A stretch of 64,000 bases of DNA from Nevskia soli DSM 19509 (GTDB lineage Bacteria; Pseudomonadota; Gammaproteobacteria; Nevskiales; Nevskiaceae), in contig NZ_JONR01000018.1 in NCBI RefSeq assembly GCF_000711955.1, positions 1 to 64,000 on the forward strand. Direction: 5' to 3'. The notes under the pieces are model-generated. The model was given only the letters and a program-made list of their open reading frames with translations. It searched no databases and was not told where the DNA came from. Positions within the stretch are counted from its first letter, which is position 1, and the number at the start of each line of letters is the position of its first letter. Positions 44,025-51,910 of the stretch are shown here, piece after piece. Position numbers and translations under genes: made by a program.

Positions 44025-45110
44025 TCAGTTGCCCGCGGCCGCGGAAGCAGCGGGCGGGGCGGGGGACCACAGGGGGCCGGGAGTGGCGCACAGGGCAAGC
44101 ACGTAGGCGAGGCCGGTCGGCGGCTCGGCTTGTCCGGCGTTGAGCGCCGGCGGCCGGTCGTAGGCAAGGCGGCCGACGTTGTAGACGCCGGCCATGCCGA
44201 GGCCGCCCTTGGCGTCGATCTTCATCATGTCGCGCAGGCACATCTTGCCGGGCTGCACGCAGAGGTTGAGGATCAGGTCGTAAAGGCCGGGCGCCACTTC
44301 GGCGTAATGCTTCACCGGTTCGCGCTCGCTGGGGCGCGCCAGGGCCAGGTAGCCCTCGCGCGTCAGGGCGCCGCCGCCGGACTTGACCGATTGGACCCAG
44401 AGGTCGAAATCGGCCTGGCTCTTGCCGAGGAAGCGGAACCGCATGTCGGAGAAGCCGGCGCCGCTGTAGTTGGCGGAGAAGCCCTCATAGCTGCCGGGCT
44501 GGTTGATCACCGCGTGCAACTGGGTTTCCATCGCCGGCATGGCGTAGATCTGCCCGGCCAGGGCGGGGATGAAGAAGGAATTCATCACCGAGGAGGCGGT
44601 GATCTGGAATTCGATCGGCACGTCCACCGGTGCGGCCAGTTCGTTGACGGTGGCGAAACCGTAGTCCGGATAGACGAACAGCCATTTCCAGTCGAGTGCC
44701 ACCACTTGCACCTTGAGGGGCCGGGTGCCTTCCGGCACCGGCTTGGCGGCGGCCAGGCGCCCCAGGGGGCGGTAGGGGTCGAGGGTGTGGGTGGCGATCC
44801 AGGTCATGGCGCCGAGGGCGATGATGATCAGCAGGGGTGCCGACCAGATCACCAGTTCCAGGCCGGTGGAGTGGTGCCAATCGGGATCGTAATGCGCCTT
44901 GGTGTTGGACTGGCGGTAGTGCCAGGCGAACCACCCGGTCAGTACCATCACCGGCACAATAATCAACAACATCAGCACCGTAGAGGCGACGATCAGGTTG
45001 CGCTGCTGCAGCGCCACGTCGCCGGAAGGGTGCAGCACGACCGCGCTGCAGCCGCTCATCAGGACGGCCAGCAGCGGCATCAACAGGCGGCGCAGGACTC
45101 TGGGCAACAT
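44025..45110 (-). CDS. cyoA: cytochrome o ubiquinol oxidase subunit II
   Basis: This 361-residue lipoprotein-type subunit has a lipobox (LMSGC), two helices, and a periplasmic cupredoxin domain that lacks the Cu-A Cys ligands, as expected for a quinol oxidase (WKWLFVYPDYGFATVNELA, then SSVMNSFFIPALAGQIYAM). The C-terminal tail has an Ala/Pro-rich end and an extra Cys pair (LNLCVQPGKMCLRD). The start at 45110 gives the lipoprotein signal; the longer start (45143) would not. Confidence 0.94.
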   Translation of the reverse strand: MLPRVLRRLLMPLLAVLMSGCSAVVLHPSGDVALQQRNLIVASTVLMLLIIVPVMVLTGWFAWHYRQSNTKAHYDPDWHHSTGLELVIWSAPLLIIIALGAMTWIATHTLDPYRPLGRLAAAKPVPEGTRPLKVQVVALDWKWLFVYPDYGFATVNELAAPVDVPIEFQITASSVMNSFFIPALAGQIYAMPAMETQLHAVINQPGSYEGFSANYSGAGFSDMRFRFLGKSQADFDLWVQSVKSGGGALTREGYLALARPSEREPVKHYAEVAPGLYDLILNLCVQPGKMCLRDMMKIDAKGGLGMAGVYNVGRLAYDRPPALNAGQAEPPTGLAYVLALCATPGPLWSPAPPAASAAAGN

Positions 45111-45340
45111 GGCGCACTGTGGGGGTGTGGAGAGGTGCGCCACTATAAGAAGGCCGATCGATTTGCGCGACTGGACGTTTTGTCCAATGGTCTGGACCCC
45201 CGAAACCGTGCGAATGTTCGCTCAGAACAGGCGATCCACGACCGAAAGGCTTGTGGACCGGACCCGGCCGGCACTGTGAATTGCATGCGGCCGCCTCTAT
45301 AGTAATCCAGGCTCACGATATAAACGCAGGCCGAAAGCAG

Positions 45341-46681
45341 ATGTCCGCAATCCACAACGATACGGCAGGTTCCGCCCCGGGCGGGCTGGAACACGGCACC
45401 GGGACCGCCCGCCACGAGCCGGGCAAGGTCTCGCCCGGCGAGATCGCCATCGGCGTGATCATCGGCCGCGTTTCCGAATTCTTCGACTTCTTCGTCTTCG
45501 GCATCGCCTCGGTGATCGTCTTCCCGGCGGTGTTCTTCCCCTTCGTGTCGCCGCTGACCGGGACGCTGTATTCCTTCACGGTCTTTTCCTTCGCCTTCAT
45601 CGCGCGGCCGATCGGCTCGCTGCTGTTCAGGATCATCCACCAGCGCTACGGCCGCGGCACCAAGCTGACCATCGCGCTGTTCATGCTGGGCACCGCCACC
45701 GCCGGCATCGCCTTCCTGCCCGGCTATGCAGATATCGGCGAGACCGCGATCATCCTGCTGTCGCTGCTGCGCATCGGCCAGGGCCTGGCGGTCGGCGGCA
45801 GCTGGGATGGCCTGCCTTCGCTGCTGGCGCTGAATGCACCGCAGGGGCGCCGCGGCTGGTACGCGATGATTCCGCAGCTCGGCGCGCCGATCGGTTTCGT
45901 CATCGCCGCCGGCCTGTTCGTCTTCCTGATCTCCAACCTGGTGCCGGAAGATTTCAACAGCTGGGGCTGGCGCTACCCGTTCTATGTCGCCTTCGCCATC
46001 AACGTGGTGGCGTTGTTCGCCCGCCTGCGCCTGGTCGCGACGCCGGAGTTCGCGCAACTGCTGAAGACCCGCGAACTGGAACCCGCGCCGCTGCGCGAGC
46101 TGGTGCGCGAGCACGGCACCAACGTGGTCCTCGGCTCCATCGCGCCGCTGGCCAGCTACGCGCTGTTCCACCTGGTCACGATCTTCCCGCTGTCGTGGAT
46201 CATCCTGTTCACGCAGCAATCGGTGGGCGACGTGCTGCTGGTGCAGATCATCGGCGCCGCCATCGCCGTGCCCTGCATGGTGATGTCGGGCGCCATCGCC
46301 GATCGCTACGGCCGCCGCAAGGCGCTGGGCATCTTCGCCATCCTGATCGCGATCTACAGCGGCTGGACGCCGGTGCTGCTCTCCGGCAGCACCACCGGCG
46401 GCTACCTGTTCATCCTGCTCGGCTTCGCCCTGCTCGGCTTTTCCCATGGCCAGTCGGCGGGCGCGGTCAATTCCAGCTTCGGCAGCCGCTACCGCTATAG
46501 CGGCGCGGTGTTCACTTCGGACCTGAGTTGGCTCACCGGCGCGGCCTTCGCGCCGCTGGTGGCGCTGGAACTGGCCTCGCACTTCGGCGTGGGTTACGTC
46601 GGCCTGTACCTGCTGTCCGGCGCCCTCGCCACGCTGCTGGCGCTGCGCATCAACCAGACCATGGACGCGCGGGACGATTGA
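45341..46681 (+). CDS. MFS transporter, metabolite-H+ symporter type
   Basis: This 446-residue protein has 12 helices. EFFDFFVFGIASV and RPIGSLLF with later GAIADRYGRRKALG are the MHS-type signature and the loop 2-3/8-9 motifs. These proteins take up organic acids or osmolytes. The start is the ATG at 45341; the frame is open upstream without signal. It is divergent from cyoA, with a weak TATAGT box at 45298-45303. It converges with the HupE-type gene. Substrate unknown. Confidence 0.88.
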   Translation: MSAIHNDTAGSAPGGLEHGTGTARHEPGKVSPGEIAIGVIIGRVSEFFDFFVFGIASVIVFPAVFFPFVSPLTGTLYSFTVFSFAFIARPIGSLLFRIIHQRYGRGTKLTIALFMLGTATAGIAFLPGYADIGETAIILLSLLRIGQGLAVGGSWDGLPSLLALNAPQGRRGWYAMIPQLGAPIGFVIAAGLFVFLISNLVPEDFNSWGWRYPFYVAFAINVVALFARLRLVATPEFAQLLKTRELEPAPLRELVREHGTNVVLGSIAPLASYALFHLVTIFPLSWIILFTQQSVGDVLLVQIIGAAIAVPCMVMSGAIADRYGRRKALGIFAILIAIYSGWTPVLLSGSTTGGYLFILLGFALLGFSHGQSAGAVNSSFGSRYRYSGAVFTSDLSWLTGAAFAPLVALELASHFGVGYVGLYLLSGALATLLALRINQTMDARDD

Positions 46682-46709
46682 GGCGGGCGACCGGGACGCC
46701 GCCGGCGTC

Positions 46710-47981
46710 TCAGGGCAGCGGCACGCCCAGGTCGATGCCGAGGCCGCGCTCGATCAGCCAGGCCAGCCCGGCCAGCGTCACCAGCAGCGCGCCGGGAATC
46801 AGCACCAGCCGGCGGTACCACGGCGAACGGCGGCACAGGAAGCTGGGCGGGATCACCACCAGCAGGACGCCGAGTTGCGCCGCCTCCACGCCCAGATTGA
46901 AAGCCAGCAGGGCCCAGACGCGGCCGCCCGGCGGCAGGCCCAGTTCGATCAGGGCGCCGGCGATGGCGGCGCCGTGGATCAGGCCGAACGCTCCCGCCAG
47001 CCAGAACAGTTCGCGATAGACCATCGGCCACAGGTTGTTGAGGCCGGCGAACAGCACTGTGGCGGCGACGGCGCATTCCACCGGGCGCGACGGCAGGGTG
47101 AAGGCGCCGGTCGCGGCCAGGGTCAGGGTGATGGCATGGGCGATGGTGAAGGCGGTGGCCATCAGCGCGGTGTCGCGCAAGGCGATGCCGAGGCGCGGCG
47201 CGGGAATCCATGGGCTGTCCCAGCGGCGTCCTTGCCGGCGCAGCACCGCGGGCAGGAACAGGCCGGCGAGGAACAGCATGTGGTCGAGGCCGCTCCAGAC
47301 GTGTGCGAGTCCGGCGCGAAAGTACTCGGTGAATACATCCAGGGCATCGCCTTGCGTGCGGATGAAGCGCAGTTCGCGCTGTTGTGGGCTGAACAGGCCG
47401 GCGCGTGACTCATCGGCGGCATCGTGTGCGTCACTGCTTTTCGCATCATGGAAATCCAGCTTGAGCAGGCCGCGGTGCAGGGCGTCGATGTCGAACAGCA
47501 GGTCGTAGCGCACGGCCAGTGCGATCGGAGTGTGCGGGCAGGCACCGGCAAGGTTGAGCACGGCGTAGTTGCCGTCACCGTGTTCGACGATCTGCAGCTG
47601 GTTCAGGCGCAGCGTGCAGGGCCGGCCGTCGGAGCGGATGGCGAGGCGCGACAGGGCATAGGCGCCGATGCGCGCCTGCGCCCGACGCACTTCGCCCCAG
47701 TCCAGTTCGCCGTCGCCGGAAGCGTCGAGGCCGATGGCGTAGTCGAGGTCGCGCAGGGCGATGTCCCAGCGGGCGTCGAGCTTGCCGCCATCGACGGAGA
47801 GGTGCAGATAACTGGTGCTGGCCTTGTGCGCCTGGGCGGAGGTGCAGAGCAACAGCAGCACTGAGGTGCATGCCAATTTTTTGATCGTACCGGCACATGC
47901 CTGTACCCAGGAATTTCGAGCGGATGATTCGACGACCCTGGATACCGGCTTTCGCCGGTATGACAGTGATTGATATTTCAT
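46710..47981 (-). CDS. HupE/UreJ-type membrane protein
   Basis: This 423-residue protein has an exported N-terminal domain (about 50-215) and a C-terminal six-to-seven-helix HupE/UreJ-like domain with GLAHVWSGLDHMLFLAGLF and HAITLTLAATGAF. The EF-hand-like DASGDGELDWGEVRRA lies near 90-105. Residues about 5-30 (SYRRKPVSRVVESSARN) come from a dispersed repeat at 47893-47964. The true signal peptide probably starts later (LACTSVLLLLCTSAQA). The family is linked to metal uptake or to accessory roles in metalloenzyme clusters. It overlaps the TPR gene by ATGA and ends the multiheme operon. Confidence 0.85.
   Translation of the reverse strand: MKYQSLSYRRKPVSRVVESSARNSWVQACAGTIKKLACTSVLLLLCTSAQAHKASTSYLHLSVDGGKLDARWDIALRDLDYAIGLDASGDGELDWGEVRRAQARIGAYALSRLAIRSDGRPCTLRLNQLQIVEHGDGNYAVLNLAGACPHTPIALAVRYDLLFDIDALHRGLLKLDFHDAKSSDAHDAADESRAGLFSPQQRELRFIRTQGDALDVFTEYFRAGLAHVWSGLDHMLFLAGLFLPAVLRRQGRRWDSPWIPAPRLGIALRDTALMATAFTIAHAITLTLAATGAFTLPSRPVECAVAATVLFAGLNNLWPMVYRELFWLAGAFGLIHGAAIAGALIELGLPPGGRVWALLAFNLGVEAAQLGVLLVVIPPSFLCRRSPWYRRLVLIPGALLVTLAGLAWLIERGLGIDLGVPLP
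47893..47964. repeat. palindromic repeat translated inside the HupE-type gene
   Basis: ATACCGGC (47942-47949) and GCCGGTAT (47954-47961) form a hairpin within CCTGGATACCGGCTTTCG. A related GTACCGGCA-type arm starts near 47893. This is a widely dispersed type of repeat. Here it lies in the first codons of the HupE-type gene, whose product then reads YRRKPVSRV. Confidence 0.65.
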
Positions 47982-49234
47982 GGCGCTGAACCAGGGGCTG
48001 GATGTTCAGTCAGCTTTTCCAGGTACACATCCTCCAGGCGCGTTCGCCGCATCCACTCCAGCACAGCCTGCGCCGCCTGCGGACTGTTCGCGACCGATGC
48101 GGCGCGCAGGAAGATGCGCGCATCGATCGGTTCGCGCTGCTGCTGCCAGTCCTGCTGGGCCAGTTGCAGCGCCCGCGCGGCGTCGTGCCTCAGGGCGAGC
48201 TGGTACATCGCTTCCTCGCGCAGGTGCAGACTGTCGCCGCGCTGACGCGCCTCGTCGAAGCGCAGGCCGAGGGTGGCGCTGTGTTCATCGGCCCTGACGG
48301 TCATGGAAGCATCACCCGCTTCGCCGAGGCGGCGCTCGGCCAGGGCCAGGCGCAGCAGCAGGCTGTCGATGCGGGTACCGGCGGCGAGCAGGTGGACCAC
48401 CTCGGCGTCGCGGTGCTGTTCCAGCAGGCAATCGGCATAGGCGGCAAGCAGGCCGGGATCGCGTGTGCCGGCGGCGGCCAGCAAGGCCTGGGCGTCGGCG
48501 TAGTCGGCAAGCGCGGCGTCGGCCTGTCCAAGGCGGTCGGCGATGCCGGCGGCGGTGGCGAGCAGCCAGATCCGTACCGGCAGCGAGGCCTTGAGCGCCG
48601 TCTTGCGCTCCTGGTCGAGAGCGGCCAGAGCGGACGCCGCGGAGCCGGAAAGTCCTTGCGCGGCGTTAACGCAGATGCCGCCGAGCAGGGGATCGATGCG
48701 TCGGTCGAGCGCGGTGCAATCGTTCAGGGCGGCGGCGGGATCGCCTTGCATCAGGTGCAGGGTGGCACGGGCCAGTTGCGCCTGGGCCGACTCGGGGCCC
48801 GCAGCGGCAACCAGGGCGTCCAGGTCCTGCATGGCGCCGCTGAAGTCCTTGCGTACCTGGCGCAGGCTGGCGCGCAGCAGCAGGACTTCGGGTGGAGGTT
48901 GAGCCCGATCCAGCCAGGGACGCAGTGCGGATTCGGCGTAGCCGAAATAACGCGGATCGTCTTCCTGCCGCCCGACGTCGAGCGCGACGCGGGCATAGGC
49001 CAGGGAGATGGCGTAATTGCCGGGTTCCGCCAGCCATTGTTCGCGCACATCGCGCAGTTGCAGCACGCCGGGTGCGCGCGGCAGGCCGACGTGCTCCAGG
49101 ACCAAAGCATCATCGGCCGGCGTGTAGGGCTGCCGGGTCTGTGCCAACGCCGCGGGGGATACTGCGCAGACCAGGGTGCATGCAAGGAAAACGCCGCGTA
49201 CGAACCTGCGCGAAACATCCCGCGGCACGATCAC
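47978..49234 (-). CDS. periplasmic TPR-like protein
   Basis: This 418-residue protein has a signal peptide (ending SPAALA), then helical repeats without strict TPR consensus (YAISLAYARVALDVGRQ; SAQAQLARATLHLMQGD; DPGLLAAYADCLLEQHRD). No catalytic motif. It starts at GTG 49234 overlapping the previous stop (GTGA). It is coupled with the HupE-type gene. Likely a scaffold in the multiheme operon. Confidence 0.8.
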   Translation of the reverse strand: MIVPRDVSRRFVRGVFLACTLVCAVSPAALAQTRQPYTPADDALVLEHVGLPRAPGVLQLRDVREQWLAEPGNYAISLAYARVALDVGRQEDDPRYFGYAESALRPWLDRAQPPPEVLLLRASLRQVRKDFSGAMQDLDALVAAAGPESAQAQLARATLHLMQGDPAAALNDCTALDRRIDPLLGGICVNAAQGLSGSAASALAALDQERKTALKASLPVRIWLLATAAGIADRLGQADAALADYADAQALLAAAGTRDPGLLAAYADCLLEQHRDAEVVHLLAAGTRIDSLLLRLALAERRLGEAGDASMTVRADEHSATLGLRFDEARQRGDSLHLREEAMYQLALRHDAARALQLAQQDWQQQREPIDARIFLRAASVANSPQAAQAVLEWMRRTRLEDVYLEKLTEHPAPGSAP

Positions 49235-50526
49235 GGCAGTGCTTCGGGCTGCGCCGGCTGGGGCAGCGGGTACATGCGGAAGGCGCGCGGATTGAGGTCG
49301 ATGGCGAGGGCTTGCTGGCGATCGGCTTCCTCGCGCTGGCCCAGGGCGGCGGCGATCTGCGCGGCGATGGCGTGCGATTCGGCGGTGTTCCAGGCGGTGG
49401 CCAGCACGGCCTCGATTTCATGCTGGGCCTCGGCCGTCTTGCCGGCCTTGTACAGCGCTTCGGCCAGCAAGGTGCGCGCTTCGCCGTTGGGACGCAACTC
49501 CGCGTTGCGTTGCGCCAGGTCGAGCGCCTGTTCGGGATGGCCGAACCACAGCTCGTGTTCCAGCGCATGGGCGTATTCGGCTTCGGGCAGCAGCGCCAGG
49601 CGCTGGCGATGTACCGCCGCGGCGCGCTGGATCCAGGGCGCGGCCGAGGCCGGATCCGGCCCTACCCGGCGCAGGCGCGCCACGGCGTCCATGAATTCGG
49701 GATCACCGGTTTCGGTGACGAGGGTTTCATACAGGGCCTGCGCTTCCTCGCGCTCGCCTTTCAGGGCCAGCACCTGGGCATGCCGGCTACGTGGCAGCCA
49801 CCAGCCCGGGAGGAGGCTTTCGGCGTGGTAGAAGTATTCGTCGGCCTGCTCCCAGCGTCCACGGTCCAGCAGCAGCAGGCCGTGCTGCAGTTCCAGCCAG
49901 GCGTGCAGGTAAGGCGTGTCGCTGTGGTCCTGCTTCTCGGCGCGGTCGATCAGGGCGGCGGCCTCGAAACAATCACCGGTACGCGCATACCAGATGGCGA
50001 GGCGGAACAGGCTGAACAGGCCCTCCTGGATGGCCAGCGAGCGATGGAAGCCGGCCAGGGCTTCGGCATAGCGGCCCTGCTGGAAGGCCAGTTCCGCGCT
50101 CTCGCCGGCGAAGCCGGCGGTATCGGCGACGAGGAAGCGGCTGGCCAGCCGCGCGCGGTCAGCTTCGGCCTGCGGCAGGCGATGCAGAACCAGGTTCAGA
50201 TGCAGGCGGCTCAGCAACGGGGCATGTGCGTCGTCGCTGATGGCGAAGGCGTCCGCCATGGCACGGTCGGCGTCGGCGTAGTCCTGGAAGTTGCTGGTGA
50301 GGAGGGCTTTCTGCAACAGCGCCAGCGACAGGGCTTCGCGGTCCGAGACTTCATTGGGTGAGCGTTGCAATTCCTTGCGGGCGTTGACGATGGCGCCGTC
50401 GTAGAGCTGCAGCAGCCGGGCGTAGTCCACCGCCGGTTGCGTCTTGGGCTGGGCCGGCCCGCAAGCCGGCAGGCTGCACAGGCAAACCAGCAGCAGGGCC
50501 AGCCGAGCGCAGCGCCGCATCCGCAT
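49231..50526 (-). CDS. TPR lipoprotein
   Basis: This 431-residue lipoprotein (lipobox SLPAC) has several TPR-like units (SAELAFQQGRYAEALAGFHR; ALYETLVTETGDPEF; ARTLLAEALYKAGKTAEAQHE). The ATG at 50526 overlaps the preceding stop (TGATG); a TTG three bases upstream is an alternative start. It should sit in the periplasm, anchored to a membrane, and is likely a scaffold or assembly factor. Confidence 0.82.
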   Translation of the reverse strand: MRMRRCARLALLLVCLCSLPACGPAQPKTQPAVDYARLLQLYDGAIVNARKELQRSPNEVSDREALSLALLQKALLTSNFQDYADADRAMADAFAISDDAHAPLLSRLHLNLVLHRLPQAEADRARLASRFLVADTAGFAGESAELAFQQGRYAEALAGFHRSLAIQEGLFSLFRLAIWYARTGDCFEAAALIDRAEKQDHSDTPYLHAWLELQHGLLLLDRGRWEQADEYFYHAESLLPGWWLPRSRHAQVLALKGEREEAQALYETLVTETGDPEFMDAVARLRRVGPDPASAAPWIQRAAAVHRQRLALLPEAEYAHALEHELWFGHPEQALDLAQRNAELRPNGEARTLLAEALYKAGKTAEAQHEIEAVLATAWNTAESHAIAAQIAAALGQREEADRQQALAIDLNPRAFRMYPLPQPAQPEALP

Positions 50527-51188
50527 CAAGGCGGGGGGAATGGCGCTGCCAGGTAGGGAAATTCCGCCGGCAGTGGCTTGTCATTGGCGGTCGGATCCAG
50601 CGGCAGGTTGACCAGGGTGTCGACGGTGCAGGGCGCACCGTTGCACTGGCCCGGTGTGCTGATGTCGAGCAGCGCCACGGCGACCACGCGGTCCACCACC
50701 GAGTCGCTGAAATTGCGGCCGTTGGGAAAGCCGTCGGGTTGGCCCAGATCCAGGTGCAGCATGTCGGGAATGATCAGCGGCACCGCCTGGCTGATGCAGC
50801 GGCTGACGTCGCAGGTGGCGAAGCTGTCGCAGGTCCTGGCGCAGGATGCCAGGCCCGCCGCCTTGAGTTGCGGATCGAGCTGGTAGTGCAAGACCTTGAC
50901 GGTGTTCGTCTCTTCCGCCGCGTAATCGCCATCGTTGATCGGATCGGTGGCATTGAACATGTCCTTGTGTGCCGGCGTGATCAGGACCGTGGCCGTGACC
51001 GGGCTACCCATGCGGTCGACACGTGCATAGGAGGTGACCGGCGCAGTGGAAAAGACGAAGTTCTGCGGATTGGAATTGCTGCTGCCACTGCCGCCTCCTC
51101 CTCCACCACCACAAGCCGACAGTGCGGCGAAGGCCAGGGCCAGCACGGCGCCGGACGGGATGCTTGAGTGCTTCATGTGACGTCTCAT
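50526..51188 (-). CDS. DUF4331-like lipoprotein, C-terminal half
   Basis: This 220-residue lipoprotein (lipobox ALSAC, poly-Gly after) carries the second half of DUF4331: ARVDRMGSPVTATVLITPAH, KDMFNATDPINDGDY, and LHLDLGQPDGFPNGRNFSD. Cys pairs CARTCDSFATCDVSRC suggest disulfides. Start at 51188 is chosen because AGGAG lies seven bases upstream; a coupled start at 51206 is possible. The first half is in the preceding gene. Function of DUF4331 is unknown. Confidence 0.8.
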   Translation of the reverse strand: MRRHMKHSSIPSGAVLALAFAALSACGGGGGGGSGSSNSNPQNFVFSTAPVTSYARVDRMGSPVTATVLITPAHKDMFNATDPINDGDYAAEETNTVKVLHYQLDPQLKAAGLASCARTCDSFATCDVSRCISQAVPLIIPDMLHLDLGQPDGFPNGRNFSDSVVDRVVAVALLDISTPGQCNGAPCTVDTLVNLPLDPTANDKPLPAEFPYLAAPFPPP

Positions 51189-51202
51189 GGACTTGCTCCT
51201 GT

Positions 51203-51865
51203 TCATTGCATCAGGCGGCCGGAGGTGGCGAAGACGCAGATCTTGCTCGAGCCCTTGGTGGCGGCGGCCTGGTCCATCTCGAAGACGATGGCGGTGATGT
51301 TGCGGGCGCCGAAGGAATCGCGCTTGTTGTCGAACAGCAGTTGTCCGGTCGGCGGCTGATCCTCCGCGCCAAAGCTGGCCTCGGTGGCGGTGAAGCCGAC
51401 GAAGTCGAAGAAGAACGGATCGTCCTTGAGGCCGGCGAAGAACTTGAGGCCGCTCGGCGTGGTGTTGACCGTTTCCACCGGCCCGGATACCAGGGTGGCG
51501 CCGGCGCCCGGCAGGTTTTCCAGCTGCACGCCGATCTTGCCCAGGCTGTTGAGGCCGAAGCGCACGTTGACGTCGGTGTCGGGCTTGCCGTCGCAGTTGC
51601 TGTCGATGTGATAGGTGAAGATCACCTGCGGATCGAAACGTCCGGTGGGGCCGTCGACGCGCGTCTGCGGTACCGGGGCGCCGGTGATGTTGATGGCGCC
51701 GACCAGCTTGCCGGCGGCACGAAAGATGAATACGTCGGTGATGTCCGCGGCGTGATCGCCGTGGTCGCCCTTGGTGCCCGGGGCGTCCGCATGATCCGCC
51801 GCCAGGGCCGCTCCCGACACCAGGGCGAGCCAGATGACCGCAATGCCTGCCTGTTTTCGCTGCAT
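51203..51865 (-). CDS. DUF4331-like secreted protein, N-terminal half
   Basis: This 220-residue exported protein (signal ending GAALA) starts the mature part ADHADAPGTKGDHGDHAADI, TDVFIFRAA, the opening pattern of DUF4331. IFTYHIDSNCDGKPDTDVNV follows. GGAGG precedes the ATG at 51865. It is 45 bp after the decaheme-LVIVD gene. The His/Asp-rich N-terminus could bind metal. It and the next gene together equal one full DUF4331 protein, yet each has its own export signal. Confidence 0.8.
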   Translation of the reverse strand: MQRKQAGIAVIWLALVSGAALAADHADAPGTKGDHGDHAADITDVFIFRAAGKLVGAINITGAPVPQTRVDGPTGRFDPQVIFTYHIDSNCDGKPDTDVNVRFGLNSLGKIGVQLENLPGAGATLVSGPVETVNTTPSGLKFFAGLKDDPFFFDFVGFTATEASFGAEDQPPTGQLLFDNKRDSFGARNITAIVFEMDQAAATKGSSKICVFATSGRLMQ

Positions 51866-51910
51866 GACCGGACCTCCATGTTGCCTGCCGCAAGTGCGGC
51901 CGTGTGACAT

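Noticed and set aside
41982..45302. 1106-codon plus-strand open frame opposite cyoA, cyoB and cyoC
   Set aside because: It is the antisense shadow of three well-recognised oxidase genes; composition is His/Asp/Gly/Val-rich with no recognisable domain.
46695..46709. GACGCC/GGCGTC hairpin between convergent MFS and HupE-type genes as a terminator
   Set aside because: Stem is only six pairs and no T-run follows on either strand.
50526..51865. DUF4331 pair as a frameshifted single gene
   Set aside because: The downstream half has its own lipoprotein signal and ribosome site, so two proteins are more likely; kept as a finding.
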